Shown here one piece after another: positions 36,291-45,281 of a stretch of DNA of 64,000 nucleotides. A model generated the notes under the pieces. That model was not told where the DNA came from and did no database searches. It worked only from the letters and a program-made list of their open reading frames with translations. Each line of letters begins with the position of its first letter. Positions within the stretch are counted from its first letter, which is position 1. This DNA is from Streptomyces sp. NBC_00287. GTDB taxonomy: Bacteria > Actinomycetota > Actinomycetes > Streptomycetales > Streptomycetaceae. The stretch lies in contig NZ_CP108053.1 of the NCBI RefSeq assembly GCF_036173105.1, positions 2,976,001-3,040,000 on the forward strand, given 5' to 3'. Made by a program: the position numbers and the translations under genes.

Positions 36291-36301
36291 TGAATATTTC
36301 A
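36291..36301. promoter_or_regulatory. Candidate MarR operator
   Basis: TGAA-TAT-TTCA is a perfect 4-bp inverted repeat between the MDR and MarR genes. It is AT-rich against the background and abuts TTGACA on the minus strand (36308-36313 region), a good -35 for the MDR gene. Confidence 0.4.
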
Positions 36302-36332
36302 TGATGTCAAGTAACGGGGTACGCTGGAACGC

Positions 36333-36770
36333 ATGGCCACTGACCAGAAGACCCGCCGCCCGGACGTCCTGACCATGGAAGTGGTCGAGCTGATCGGGGA
36401 CGTGGTGGCCCGCTACCACGAGGACTTCGACCTCGCGGCGGATTCGCATGCGCTGACCGGGGCGCAGGCTCGGCTGCTCAGTTTGCTGTCGCTGGAGCCG
36501 TTGCCCATGCGGAAGCTGGCTCAGCGGCTCAAGTGTGAGCCGTCCAATGTGACCGGGATTGTTGACCGGCTTGAGTCACGGGGGCTTGTGGAGCGGCGGG
36601 CTGATCCTGCGGATCGGCGAGTAAAGGTTGCGGCGGCTACGGATGAGGGGCGGCAGGTTGCTCGTAGCCTGCGGGAGTCTCTCCGGTTCGCTCGCGAGCC
36701 GCTGGCGGGACTCTCTGAGGAGGAGCGGCTCTCCCTGCGGGATCTATTGCGGCGGATGCTTGAGTCGTAG
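36333..36770 (+). CDS. MarR-family regulator
   Basis: A 145-residue winged-helix repressor. DNA-binding core at about 45-100: TGAQARLLSLLSLEPLPMRKLAQRLKCEPSNVTGIVDRLESRGLVERR. Divergent from the MDR reductase, and near ohr, so a sensor of electrophiles or peroxides is plausible. A single Cys (C68 region) exists in the recognition-helix segment KCEPSN, but no OhrR-type N-terminal reactive Cys is apparent. Confidence 0.93.
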   Translation: MATDQKTRRPDVLTMEVVELIGDVVARYHEDFDLAADSHALTGAQARLLSLLSLEPLPMRKLAQRLKCEPSNVTGIVDRLESRGLVERRADPADRRVKVAAATDEGRQVARSLRESLRFAREPLAGLSEEERLSLRDLLRRMLES

Positions 36771-36789
36771 CCTGCGGGCCGGTGGGGGC

Positions 36790-36820
36790 TTGTCGCGCAG
36801 TTCCCCGCGCCCCTTAGGGG
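36790..36820. repeat. Streptomyces-type intergenic repeat
   Basis: GTCGCGCAGTTCCCCGCGCCCC followed by TTAGGGGG resembles a short sequence that recurs between genes in Streptomyces genomes, in my memory. Here it separates the MarR gene from the convergent SCO2400-family gene. Confidence 0.5.
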
Positions 36821-36851
36821 GTTGCCCGGCGCCGCTGGTTCGCGCGTCCCG

Positions 36852-37667
36852 TCAGCTGCACCACCACAGGAATCGCGTGCACGTCTCTGTCGGCTCCGGC
36901 TCCGGTTCCTGTGTCGTCGGGTCCGCCGTCGGTGTCGGGGTGGGGTCCGGGGCCGTCGTTGGGTCTGGAGCCGTGGTCGGGGAGACCTCGCCGTCCGTGT
37001 CCGACGACTGCGCGTCCTTCGTCGGCTTGTCCTCCGGCTTCTTCGACTCCTTGTCCTTCTCGGACTTCGACGGGGAGGGGGACGTCGAGGCGTCAGGGGA
37101 TGCCGAACCCGACACCGTGTCGGTCGCGTCGCTGATCGGCTCCGCCGTTTCGCCGACCTCCGCTTCCGAGCCGCCGTCCACCGAGGCGTCGCCCGCCGCG
37201 GCCGGAGCCGGGGACGAACCGGGGGCGTCCAGGCCGAGTTCGGCGAGGCTGAGTCCGCCGGCGGCCAGGATGAAGCCCGCGGTGATCAGCAGGGTCCGGC
37301 GACGGCGGCGCCGGTGCGCGGCGGCCTTGCGGTCGCGGCGGCTCGTACCGGCGCCCTCGGGCTCGCTCTCCTCGTCCTCGGCCACGGCATCGGCCTCGTA
37401 GGCCTCGTAGTCGTCGTCACCCCGCCCGCGCCGTCCCCGCGCCGCCCGGCGGGCCGCCGCCCGGCCTCCGGGCCGTACGGCGACCTCCCCGACCTCCCCG
37501 GCCGCCTCTGCCGGCTCCGGCGCGCTCTCGGCTTCGTCGTAAGTCTCGTACGCGGCCGTACGGGCGTCCTCGCTCGCGTACGCGCGTAGTTCTTGGGCCG
37601 GCGCGCCGCAGCCCGGGCAGGCGAGGGCGCCATTCAGGTGCCGTCGGCACGGGTGGCAGTAGTCCAT
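36852..37667 (-). CDS. SCO2400-family single-pass membrane protein
   Basis: A 271-residue protein of the Streptomyces SCO2400 family as I recall. The N-terminus MDYCHPCRRHLNGALACPGCG is a four-Cys zinc ribbon. A long charged linker ends in basic RRRRRRT at about 121-127, followed by one membrane helix (about 126-145), then an extracellular Ser/Thr/Pro/Asp-rich tail with TTAPDPTTAPDPTPTPT repeats and a final TCTRFLWWCS with two Cys. An inside zinc-ribbon and outside tail could link cytosolic and cell-wall events; function unknown. Confidence 0.82.
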   Translation of the reverse strand: MDYCHPCRRHLNGALACPGCGAPAQELRAYASEDARTAAYETYDEAESAPEPAEAAGEVGEVAVRPGGRAAARRAARGRRGRGDDDYEAYEADAVAEDEESEPEGAGTSRRDRKAAAHRRRRRRTLLITAGFILAAGGLSLAELGLDAPGSSPAPAAAGDASVDGGSEAEVGETAEPISDATDTVSGSASPDASTSPSPSKSEKDKESKKPEDKPTKDAQSSDTDGEVSPTTAPDPTTAPDPTPTPTADPTTQEPEPEPTETCTRFLWWCS

Positions 37668-37682
37668 GACGCGGGAAGACTA

Positions 37683-37736
37683 AGTTCCGCACAGATAACG
37701 TTCATAGGGGCCCCTGTGAAAGTTGTGTGCGGAACT
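37683..37736. repeat. Long near-perfect inverted repeat
   Basis: A 54-base imperfect palindrome. Outer arms AGTTCCGCACA / TGTGCGGAACT are perfect (11 bp), the inner arms ACGTTCATAGGGG / CCCCTGTGAAAGTT match with a few mismatches, and the centre AGGGGCCCCT is palindromic. It begins 16 bases before the SCO2400-family start and could be an operator, a terminator-like hairpin or a small mobile remnant. Confidence 0.7.
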
Positions 37737-37839
37737 ACCCCCTCCGGCGCGCCGGTTGAGGTATACGCCCCATCCGTCACCGATGCCGCACCGAAAGCCG
37801 TGTCGAAAGCGGTGTCGAAACCGTTATGCGTTCGACCCA

Positions 37840-37869
37840 TTGACACTCCCACCACCCCCTCCCTACTGT
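37840..37869 (+). promoter_or_regulatory. Promoter of the dehydratase operon
   Basis: TTGACA (37840-37845), 18-base spacer, TACTGT (37864-37869). Predicted transcript start is about 37876, just inside the TTTCGAAC operator pair, giving an 85-base leader. Confidence 0.65.
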
Positions 37870-37879
37870 CACGTCAGCA

Positions 37880-37907
37880 TTTCGAACGTGTGACGAAATT
37901 TCGAACA
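37880..37907. promoter_or_regulatory. TTTCGAAC operator pair, site 1
   Basis: TTTCGAAC occurs twice (37880-37887 and 37899-37906), 19 bases apart, at and after the predicted transcript start. CGAAATTTCGAACA (37894-37907) matches site 2 (40210-40223) at 13 of 14 bases. The placement is that of a repressor site. Confidence 0.65.
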
Positions 37908-37959
37908 TGCTCGGATGCAACGTCAAAACGAGCCGACGACGCAGCAAGGGATAACTGCC

Positions 37960-39123
37960 GTGCGCATCACCGGAATCAGCACACACGTGGTCGGAACGCC
38001 GTGGCGCAACCTGACCTACGTACAGGTGCACACCGACGAGGGGATCACGGGAGTCGGCGAGACCCGGATGCTGGGCCACACCGACGCGCTGATCGGCTAT
38101 CTGCGAGAGGCCGAGGCCAATCACATTCTCGGTTCCGACCCGTTCGCCGTGGAAGACCTCGTACGCCGCATGAAGTACGGCGACTACGGCCGTGCGGGTG
38201 AGATCGTGATGTCCGGTATCGCCGTCATCGAGATGGCCTGCTGGGACATCAAGGGCAAGGCGCTCGGGGTGCCGGTGTGGCAGCTTCTGGGCGGCAAGGT
38301 CACCGACAAGGTCAAGGCGTACGCCAACGGCTGGTACACCACCGAGCGGACCCCGGAGGCCTACCACAAGGCCGCCCAGGGCGTCATGGAGCGCGGCTAC
38401 CGGGCGCTGAAGATCGACCCCTTCGGCACCGGGCAGTTCGAGCTCGACCACCAGCAGACCCTGTACGCGGTCTCGCTGATCGAGGCCGTGCGGGACGCCA
38501 TCGGCCCGGACGCCGAGCTGATGCTGGAGATGCACGGCCGCTTCTCCCCCGCCACCGCCGTCCGGCTCGCGCACGAGCTCGCGCCCTTCAAGCCGGCCTG
38601 GCTGGAGGAGCCCTGCCCGCCGGAGAACCTGAAGGCGCTGGAGAAGGTCGCCGCCAAGGTCGACATCCCGGTGGCCACCGGTGAGCGGATCCACGACCGG
38701 ATCGAGTTCCGGGAGCTGTTCGAGAGCCAGGCCGCCGACATCATCCAGCCCGACGTCGGCCACATCGGCGGCATCTGGGAGACGCGCAAGCTCGCCGCCA
38801 CCGCCGAGACCCACTACATGCTGGTCGCCCCGCACAACGTCGGCGGCTCCGTGCTGACCGCCGCCTCCCTCCAGGTCGGCTTCACCTCCCCGAACTTCAA
38901 GATCCTCGAGCACTTCAACGACTTCGCGGACGCGGACATCAAGAAGGTGGTGAAGGGGGCTCCTCAGGTGAACCCGGAGGACGGTTGCTTCCATCTCTCC
39001 GACGCCCCCGGCCTGGGAGTCGAGTTCGACGCCGACGCCGCCGCCGAGTTCCCGCAGCAGCAAGCCCGGTTCGATCTGTGGGCCGAGGGCTGGGAGCAGC
39101 GCAAGCCGAAGGGCGCCCAGTGA
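37960..39123 (+). CDS. Acid-sugar dehydratase, mandelate racemase/enolase superfamily (GalD-like)
   Basis: A 387-residue enolase-superfamily enzyme. K151 (ALKID), metal/acid ligands E190 and H192 (MLEMHGRF), E216 (WLEEP), E242 (TGERIH) and H292 (PHNVGG) reproduce the pattern of D-galactonate dehydratase (D/H, E, E, H). It likely dehydrates an aldonate such as galactonate, arabinonate or xylonate to a 2-keto-3-deoxy acid. Start at GTG 37960 with AAGGG before it. First gene of an operon with the zinc dehydrogenase (overlap). Confidence 0.9.
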   Translation: MRITGISTHVVGTPWRNLTYVQVHTDEGITGVGETRMLGHTDALIGYLREAEANHILGSDPFAVEDLVRRMKYGDYGRAGEIVMSGIAVIEMACWDIKGKALGVPVWQLLGGKVTDKVKAYANGWYTTERTPEAYHKAAQGVMERGYRALKIDPFGTGQFELDHQQTLYAVSLIEAVRDAIGPDAELMLEMHGRFSPATAVRLAHELAPFKPAWLEEPCPPENLKALEKVAAKVDIPVATGERIHDRIEFRELFESQAADIIQPDVGHIGGIWETRKLAATAETHYMLVAPHNVGGSVLTAASLQVGFTSPNFKILEHFNDFADADIKKVVKGAPQVNPEDGCFHLSDAPGLGVEFDADAAAEFPQQQARFDLWAEGWEQRKPKGAQ

Positions 39124-40124
39124 GCACCGCCGTCGTCATCGAGGCGCCCGGCGAGCACCGGCTGGCCGAGCACACTCCGCGCGAGCCCGGGCCCGGGGAG
39201 GCGCTGGTGCGCGTCCACGCGGTCGGCATCTGCGGCAGCGACCGCGAGGTGTATCAGGGCAACCGGCCCGAGGGGTACGTCCGTTACCCGCTCACCCCCG
39301 GCCACGAGTGGTCCGGGACCGTGCAGTCGGTCGGCGCCGGGGTGCCCGAGTCCCTCGTCGGCCGGAAGGTCGTCGGTGAGGGCTTCCGCAACTGCCAGGT
39401 CTGCGACCGCTGTCACGCCGGTGAGACCACGCTGTGCACCGCCGGGTACGAGGAGACCGGGTTCACCCAGCCCGGTGCGATGGCGGCCACGCTCACCCTG
39501 CCGGCCCGGCTGCTGCACGTGCTGCCGGACGACTGCGATCTGACGGCGGCCGCGCTGCTGGAGCCCGCCGCCTGTATCGCCGCCGCGGCGATCAAGGCGA
39601 ACGCCCGTCCCGGTGAGCGGGTCGCGGTGGTCGGCACCGGGACGCTCGGCATGTTCGCCGTGCAGTTCCTGCGGGCCGGATCGCCGGGCGAGCTGCTGGT
39701 GGTGGGCACGCGGCCGGACCGGGAGGCGCTGTCGCGGGACTTCGGCGCGACCGACTTCCGTACGAAGGACCAGCAGCTCCCCGACGACTTCGACGTCGTC
39801 ATCGAGACCGCCGGGTCCGCGTCCGCCGCGCGCACCGCCGCCTCCCTGCTCAGGCGCGGCGGACGCCTGGTCCTGACGGGCATCCCGGCGCCGGGTGCCG
39901 AGGGTCTCGACCCGACGGATCTGGTCGTACGGCAGCTGGAGGTGCACACCGTCTTCGGGGCGCCGCCGGACGCCTGGGCGCACACGGTGCGGGTGTTCGC
40001 GGCCGGGCTGCTCGATCCGCTGCCGCTGGTCACGCACGAGCTGCCGCTGGACGGGTTCGCGCAGGCCATCGAGCTGGTGGGGTCCGGCGATCCCAAGGTG
40101 GGCAAGGTGCTCCTGCGTCCCTAG
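39120..40124 (+). CDS. Zinc-dependent MDR alcohol/polyol dehydrogenase
   Basis: A 334-residue zinc medium-chain dehydrogenase. Catalytic zinc ligands C38 (GICGSD) and H62-E63 (GHEW), four-Cys structural site CQVC-x2-C-x6-C, and NAD site VGTGTLGMF. It may oxidise a sugar, aldonolactone precursor or polyol in the same pathway as the dehydratase. GTG start overlaps the dehydratase stop (GTGA), so the two are translationally coupled. Confidence 0.92.
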   Translation: MSTAVVIEAPGEHRLAEHTPREPGPGEALVRVHAVGICGSDREVYQGNRPEGYVRYPLTPGHEWSGTVQSVGAGVPESLVGRKVVGEGFRNCQVCDRCHAGETTLCTAGYEETGFTQPGAMAATLTLPARLLHVLPDDCDLTAAALLEPAACIAAAAIKANARPGERVAVVGTGTLGMFAVQFLRAGSPGELLVVGTRPDREALSRDFGATDFRTKDQQLPDDFDVVIETAGSASAARTAASLLRRGGRLVLTGIPAPGAEGLDPTDLVVRQLEVHTVFGAPPDAWAHTVRVFAAGLLDPLPLVTHELPLDGFAQAIELVGSGDPKVGKVLLRP

Positions 40125-40209
40125 TCGTACGCCGGTGCGGGGGTTACCTGACGGCTTCCGCACCGGCGTACATCCAAAGCCTTTCTTACCCAGAGCCGCG
40201 AACTTCGTC

Positions 40210-40223
40210 CGAAATATCGAACA
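40210..40223. promoter_or_regulatory. TTTCGAAC-type operator, site 2
   Basis: CGAAATATCGAACA, 13 of 14 identical to site 1, 12 bases before the U32-like start. A third copy lies before the binding-protein gene. Confidence 0.6.
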
Positions 40224-40235
40224 GAAGGACAGCTT

Positions 40236-41198
40236 GTGACCGACGCTTCCGCAGCCCGTCGACCCGGTGAGCAGGTGCTCGCCGCCCTCGGCCTGGGCGC
40301 GCCCGACCTCTCCCCCGCCGACGCCTCGCCCCACACCTTCCCGGGCGGCGGCCGCTGGCGCACCGAGATCCCCTCGTGCGAGGGTCCCGAAGCGCTGGCC
40401 GTCGTCCTGAAGGAAGCCTCGCGCCTGGACGTGCCGATCCACCGGATCAGCCAGGGCAGCGGCATATGGATGCTCACCGACTCCGAGATCACCGAGATGG
40501 TCGAGGCCTCCGGTGAACGGGACATCGAGCTCTGCCTGTTCACCGGTCCGCGCGGGACCTGGGACATCGGCGGCTCCACCCGGACCGACTCGCGCGGCGC
40601 CGGTCTGCGCGCCCGCGGCCATGACGCCGTGGCCGGCTGTGTCGAAGACGCCGTCCGGGCAACGGAGTTGGGCGTCAAGTGCCTGCTCGTCGCCGACGAG
40701 GGCGTGCTGTGGACGCTGCACCGGGCACGGGCCGCCGGGATCATCCCGGCCGACACCACGCTCAAGGTGAGCGCGCTCATCGGCCCGGTGAACCCGGCCG
40801 CCTACGCGGTCTACGAGAACCTGGGCGCCGACTCGATCAATGTGCCCAGCGATCTGACGCTCGACCATCTCACCGAGATCCGGCGGGTCTCCGCCGCCCC
40901 CATGGACATGTACATCGAGGCCCCCGACGATCTGGGCGGCTATGTCCGGATGTACGAGGTCGCCGAGCTGATCCGGCGCGGCGCACCGCTCTATCTGAAG
41001 TTCGGTCTGTCGAAGGCCCCGGGGATCTACCCGTACGGCCACCACCTGCGGGAGGCCACGCTGGCCACCGCCAAGGAGCGCGTGCGGCGTGGCCGACTGG
41101 CCCTGGACCTGCTCGCCCGGCACGGAGCCGATGGCGACATGGCCCCGCTGGGCTCAAGGCTGCCCGGCGAACTCCGACGTTTCGAAACATATTCATAA
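40236..41198 (+). CDS. U32-like TIM-barrel protein of unknown function
   Basis: A 320-residue protein whose pattern (ALKVSALIGPVNPAAYAVYENLGADSINVPSDLTLDHLTEI, then MDMYIEAPDD) suggests a TIM barrel like the peptidase U32/YegQ family, but the U32 signature is not complete. It begins at GTG 40236 with AGAAGGAC. Its place between an acid-sugar dehydratase operon and a sugar importer, with the shared operator, makes a role in sugar breakdown, possibly as an aldolase-like enzyme, a guess worth testing. I do not know its function. Confidence 0.75.
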   Translation: MTDASAARRPGEQVLAALGLGAPDLSPADASPHTFPGGGRWRTEIPSCEGPEALAVVLKEASRLDVPIHRISQGSGIWMLTDSEITEMVEASGERDIELCLFTGPRGTWDIGGSTRTDSRGAGLRARGHDAVAGCVEDAVRATELGVKCLLVADEGVLWTLHRARAAGIIPADTTLKVSALIGPVNPAAYAVYENLGADSINVPSDLTLDHLTEIRRVSAAPMDMYIEAPDDLGGYVRMYEVAELIRRGAPLYLKFGLSKAPGIYPYGHHLREATLATAKERVRRGRLALDLLARHGADGDMAPLGSRLPGELRRFETYS

Positions 41199-41208
41199 AG
41201 GTTTCGAC
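41179..41208. promoter_or_regulatory. TTTCGAAC-type operator, site 3
   Basis: GTTTCGAAAC is a perfect 10-bp palindrome (41179-41188) with a second half GTTTCGAC at 41201-41208, between the end of the U32-like gene and the sugar-binding protein gene. The first box overlaps the last codons of the upstream gene. Confidence 0.6.
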
Positions 41209-41288
41209 GCTGCCCCTTCACACAAGGCGACGTAGCCAAACAGAATCCCACACATCGCTTTCACGCTGAGACATCAAGGAAGATGACC

Positions 41289-42398
41289 ATGCGCAATCGC
41301 AGAGCCGCACTCTCCGCCATAGCCACCGCCGCCACCCTCGCCCTCACCCTGACCGCCTGCGGCCAGGACAGCGAAGGCGGCAGCGAAGAGGGCAAGGGGA
41401 GCACCGAAGGCGCCACCATCGGTATCGCGATGCCGACCAAGTCCTCCGAGCGCTGGATCGCCGACGGCGCCAACGTGGAGAAGCACCTCAAGGACATGGG
41501 CTACAAGACCAGGCTGGTCTACGGCGAGGACGACCCCGACCAGCAGGTCTCGCAGATCGAGAACCTGATCACGCAGGGTGTCAAGGCGCTGATCGTCGCG
41601 GCCATCGACAACAAGTCGATGAACAACGTCCTGCAGCAGGCCAAGGACGCCGACATCCCGGTGATCTCCTACGACCGCCTGATCCTCGGCACCGAGAACG
41701 TCGACTACTACGCCTCCTTCGACAACGAGAAGGTCGGCGAGCTCCAGGCCACCTACATCGTCGAGAAGCTCGGCCTGAAGGACGGCTCGAAGAAGGGCCC
41801 GTTCAACGTCGAGCTGTTCGCCGGCTCCAACGACGACAACAACACCCGCTACTTCTTCCAGGGCGCGATGAACGTCCTCCAGCCCTACATCGACAAGAAG
41901 CAGCTCGTCGTCCAGTCCGGCCAGACCAACCTCACCCAGGTCACCACCCTGCGCTGGGACGGCGGCACCGCCCAGAAGCGCATGGACGACATCCTGACCT
42001 CGGCGTACAAGTCCGAGCGGGTCGACGCGGTGCTCTCGCCGTACGACGGCATCTCCATCGGCATCCTGTCGGCGCTGAAGTCGGACGACTACGGCTCCAA
42101 GTCCAAGCCGCTGCCGATCGTCACCGGCCAGGACGCCGAGGTCGCCTCGGTGAAGTCGATCATCGCCGATGAGCAGGCGATGACCGTGTACAAGGACACC
42201 CGCGAGCTCGCCAAGGTGGCCTCGAACATGGTCGACGCGGTGCTCAACGACAAGAAGCCCGAGGTCAACGACACCAAGACCTACGACAACGGCGCCAAGG
42301 TCGTCCCGTCGTACCTGCTGGTGCCGGTGAGCGTCGACAAGGCCAACTACAAGGCCACCGTCGTCGACTCCGGCTACATCAAGGAAAGCGACCTCTAA
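41289..42398 (+). CDS. chvE: Monosaccharide ABC transporter binding lipoprotein (ChvE type)
   Basis: A 369-residue exported lipoprotein; lipobox LTAC with Cys 24. The periplasmic-binding fold starts [19 protein letters not shown] and continues with [18 protein letters not shown], typical of ChvE/XylF-type binding proteins for several aldoses. Start taken at ATG 41289 because AAGGAAG is 6 bases before it; ATG 41283 directly abuts that site. First gene of a three-gene importer operon. Confidence 0.93.
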   Translation: MRNRRAALSAIATAATLALTLTACGQDSEGGSEEGKGSTEGATIGIAMPTKSSERWIADGANVEKHLKDMGYKTRLVYGEDDPDQQVSQIENLITQGVKALIVAAIDNKSMNNVLQQAKDADIPVISYDRLILGTENVDYYASFDNEKVGELQATYIVEKLGLKDGSKKGPFNVELFAGSNDDNNTRYFFQGAMNVLQPYIDKKQLVVQSGQTNLTQVTTLRWDGGTAQKRMDDILTSAYKSERVDAVLSPYDGISIGILSALKSDDYGSKSKPLPIVTGQDAEVASVKSIIADEQAMTVYKDTRELAKVASNMVDAVLNDKKPEVNDTKTYDNGAKVVPSYLLVPVSVDKANYKATVVDSGYIKESDL

Positions 42399-42434
42399 GC
42401 AACCGCCGCACCCTAGGGATTGGAAGGCAAGACC

Positions 42435-43985
42435 ATGGCGGGACCCGTCCTGGAAATGCGCTCGATCGTCAAGACCTTTCCCGGCGTCAAGGCGCTGTCG
42501 GACGTCACACTGACCGTCCAGCAGGGCGAGGTCCACGCCATCTGCGGAGAGAACGGCGCCGGCAAGTCGACCCTGATGAAGGTCCTCTCCGGCGTCCACC
42601 CGCACGGAACCTACGAGGGGGAGATCCTCTTCGAGGGGGAGGTCTGCGAGTTCAAGGACATCAGGGCCAGTGAGCATCACGGCATCGTGATCATTCACCA
42701 GGAGCTGGCCCTGATCCCCTACCTCTCCATCGCGGAGAACATCTTCCTCGGCAACGAACACGCCAAGCGCGGGATCATCAGCTGGACCGAGACGCTGCGG
42801 CACGCCACCGAGCTGCTGCGCCGGGTCGGTCTGAGCGATCACCCCGACACCCGCGTCGCTGACATCGGTGTCGGCAAGCAGCAGCTGGTGGAGATCGCGA
42901 AGGCGCTGTCGAAGAAGGTGAAGCTGCTCATCCTCGATGAGCCGACGGCCGCGCTGAACGACGAGGACAGCGGCAAGCTCCTCGATCTCATCCTGGAGTT
43001 GAAGAAGCAGGGCATCACCTCGATCATCATCAGCCATAAGCTGAACGAGATCCGCAAGGTCGCCGACTCGGTGACGATCCTGCGCGACGGCCGGACCATC
43101 GAGACGCTCGATGTGAAGGCCGCGGAGACCACCGAGGACCGGATCATCAGCGGGATGGTCGGCCGCGACCTGGAACACCGCTTCCCCGACCGGACTCCGC
43201 ACGAGCCCGAGGAGGGCTCGGCGCCCGCGCTGGAGATCCGCAACTGGACCGTGCACCACCCGATCGACCAGCAGCGCAAGGTCGTCGACGATGTGTCGAT
43301 CCAGGTGCGGCGCGGCGAGATCGTCGGCGTCGCGGGCCTGATGGGCGCCGGCCGCACCGAGCTCGCGATGAGCGTCTTCGGGCGCACCTACGGCCGGTAC
43401 GCGGACGGCACGGTCCTCAAGGACGGCACGGAGATCCGTACGAAGACCGTCCCCGAGGCGGTCAAGCACGGCATCGCGTATGTCACCGAGGACCGCAAGC
43501 ACTACGGCCTCAACCTCATCGACACCATCAACCGCAATATCTCGCTCAGCGCGCTGGGCAAGGTCGCCAAGCGGGGCGTGGTCGACGAGCACGAGGAGCG
43601 GCAGGTCGCCGAGGGCTTCCGCAAGTCCATGAACATCAAGGCGCCCACCGTCTTCGAACCGGTGGGCAAGCTGTCCGGCGGCAACCAGCAGAAGGTCGTC
43701 CTCAGCAAATGGATCTTCGCGGGTCCCGATGTGCTGATCCTGGACGAGCCGACGCGCGGTATCGACGTCGGCGCCAAGTACGAGATCTACACGGTCATCG
43801 ACCAGCTGGCCGCCCAGGGCAAGGCGGTCGTCTTCATCTCCTCCGAGCTGCCGGAGCTGCTCGGCATGTGTGACCGCATCTACACGATGGCCGCGGGGCG
43901 GCTGACCGGTGAGTTCTCGAGAGAAGAGGCCTCGCAGGAATCGCTGATGCGTCAGATGACTAAGGACAAAGAGGTATCCCGATGA
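42435..43985 (+). CDS. mmsA: Monosaccharide ABC transporter ATPase (MmsA/GguA)
   Basis: A 516-residue duplicated ATPase. First domain has Walker [10 protein letters not shown] (38-46), the Walker [12 protein letters not shown]; second domain has [14 protein letters not shown] signature and [14 protein letters not shown]. Energises sugar uptake with the adjacent permease. Start at ATG 42435 with GGAAGG. Overlaps mmsB by 4 bases. Confidence 0.95.
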   Translation: MAGPVLEMRSIVKTFPGVKALSDVTLTVQQGEVHAICGENGAGKSTLMKVLSGVHPHGTYEGEILFEGEVCEFKDIRASEHHGIVIIHQELALIPYLSIAENIFLGNEHAKRGIISWTETLRHATELLRRVGLSDHPDTRVADIGVGKQQLVEIAKALSKKVKLLILDEPTAALNDEDSGKLLDLILELKKQGITSIIISHKLNEIRKVADSVTILRDGRTIETLDVKAAETTEDRIISGMVGRDLEHRFPDRTPHEPEEGSAPALEIRNWTVHHPIDQQRKVVDDVSIQVRRGEIVGVAGLMGAGRTELAMSVFGRTYGRYADGTVLKDGTEIRTKTVPEAVKHGIAYVTEDRKHYGLNLIDTINRNISLSALGKVAKRGVVDEHEERQVAEGFRKSMNIKAPTVFEPVGKLSGGNQQKVVLSKWIFAGPDVLILDEPTRGIDVGAKYEIYTVIDQLAAQGKAVVFISSELPELLGMCDRIYTMAAGRLTGEFSREEASQESLMRQMTKDKEVSR

Positions 43986-45226
43986 GCACGGATGTGACCG
44001 CCAAGACCCCGGCCCCCGCGCCGCCGGGCAAGAGCGGAGGGGCCGCGAGTGACGGCCTGCTCCAGCTGGTGATGGACGGCCTGCGCCGCAATATGCGGCA
44101 GTACGGCATGCTGATCGCCCTCGGTCTGATCGTGGTGCTGTTCGCCGTGTGGACCGACGGCGACCTGCTGCTGCCGCGCAACGTCTCCAACCTGGTCCTC
44201 CAGAACAGCTACATCCTGATCCTCGCGATCGGCATGATGCTCGTCATCATCGCGGGCCATATCGACCTGTCGGTCGGCTCGTTGACGGCGTTCGTGGGCT
44301 CCATAGCCGCCGTGTTCATGGTCAAGAACGACATACCCTGGGCCCTGGCCGTGGTGCTGTGTCTGGCCGTCGGCGCCGCCGCGGGAGCCGCGCAGGGCTA
44401 CTTCATCGCGTATCTCGGGATCCCATCGTTCATCGTGACCCTCGCGGGCATGCTGGTCTTCCGCGGTCTGACGGAGATCTACCTGGAGGGCCAGACGCTC
44501 GGCCCGTTCCCGGAGGGGCTCCAGAAGGTCGCCAACGGCTTCCTGCCCGAGGTCGGCCCGGACACCAACTACCACAACCTGACGCTGTTGCTGGGCTTCG
44601 GCCTGATCGCGTTCGTGGTGCTCCAGGAGGTCCGTGACCGCAGGCGCCAGCAGGAGTTCTCGCTGGAGGTTCCGCCGATGAACCTCTTCCTGCTGAAGCT
44701 GGTCGCGATCTCCGCCGCCATCCTCACCATCACGATGCTCCTGGCCAGCTACAAGGGCACCCCGTACGTCCTGCTGATCCTCGGTGCGCTGCTCGTCGGC
44801 TTCGGCTACGTCATGCGCAACGCGATCATCGGCCGCCACATCTACGCGATCGGCGGCAACCTCCCGGCGGCCAAGCTGTCGGGTGTGCGGGACAAGAAGG
44901 TCACCTTCCTGGTCTTCCTGAACATGGGCATGCTCGCGGCCCTGGCGGGTCTGGTCTTCGCCGCCCGCTTCAACGCGGCCTCGCCCAAGGCCGGCCTCAA
45001 CTTCGAACTTGAGGCCATCGCGGCCGCGTACATCGGCGGCGCGTCGATGAGCGGCGGTGTCGGCACCGTGCTCGGCGCGGTCATCGGCGGTCTGGTCCTG
45101 GGTGTGCTGAACAACGGTATGAACCTCGTCGGAATCGGCACGGACTGGCAGCAGGTCATCAAGGGCCTGGTACTGCTGGCGGCGGTCGGGTTCGACGTGT
45201 GGAGCAAGCGCAAGGTCGGTTCGTAA
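43982..45226 (+). CDS. mmsB: Monosaccharide ABC transporter permease (MmsB/GguB)
   Basis: A 414-residue permease with about ten membrane helices, BPD_transp_2 type. The motif [15 protein letters not shown] near 90 and the C-terminal [35 protein letters not shown] are family marks. ATGA overlap with mmsA. Ends at an intrinsic terminator. Confidence 0.95.
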   Translation: MSTDVTAKTPAPAPPGKSGGAASDGLLQLVMDGLRRNMRQYGMLIALGLIVVLFAVWTDGDLLLPRNVSNLVLQNSYILILAIGMMLVIIAGHIDLSVGSLTAFVGSIAAVFMVKNDIPWALAVVLCLAVGAAAGAAQGYFIAYLGIPSFIVTLAGMLVFRGLTEIYLEGQTLGPFPEGLQKVANGFLPEVGPDTNYHNLTLLLGFGLIAFVVLQEVRDRRRQQEFSLEVPPMNLFLLKLVAISAAILTITMLLASYKGTPYVLLILGALLVGFGYVMRNAIIGRHIYAIGGNLPAAKLSGVRDKKVTFLVFLNMGMLAALAGLVFAARFNAASPKAGLNFELEAIAAAYIGGASMSGGVGTVLGAVIGGLVLGVLNNGMNLVGIGTDWQQVIKGLVLLAAVGFDVWSKRKVGS

Positions 45227-45233
45227 GTCAGCT

Positions 45234-45267
45234 CGGGCCCCGCCTCAAGGCGGGGCCCGCTTCCTTT
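45234..45267 (+). terminator. Intrinsic terminator of the importer operon
   Basis: CGGGCCCCGCC / GGCGGGGCCCG (11-bp stem, TCAA loop), followed by CTTCCTTTT, 7 bases after the mmsB stop. Confidence 0.9.
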
Positions 45268-45281
45268 TGCAGGAGCCGCAC

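Noticed and set aside
38964..41123. Minus-strand 719-codon frame under the dehydratase/dehydrogenase genes
   Set aside because: Antisense shadow of three clear genes with catalytic motifs on the plus strand.
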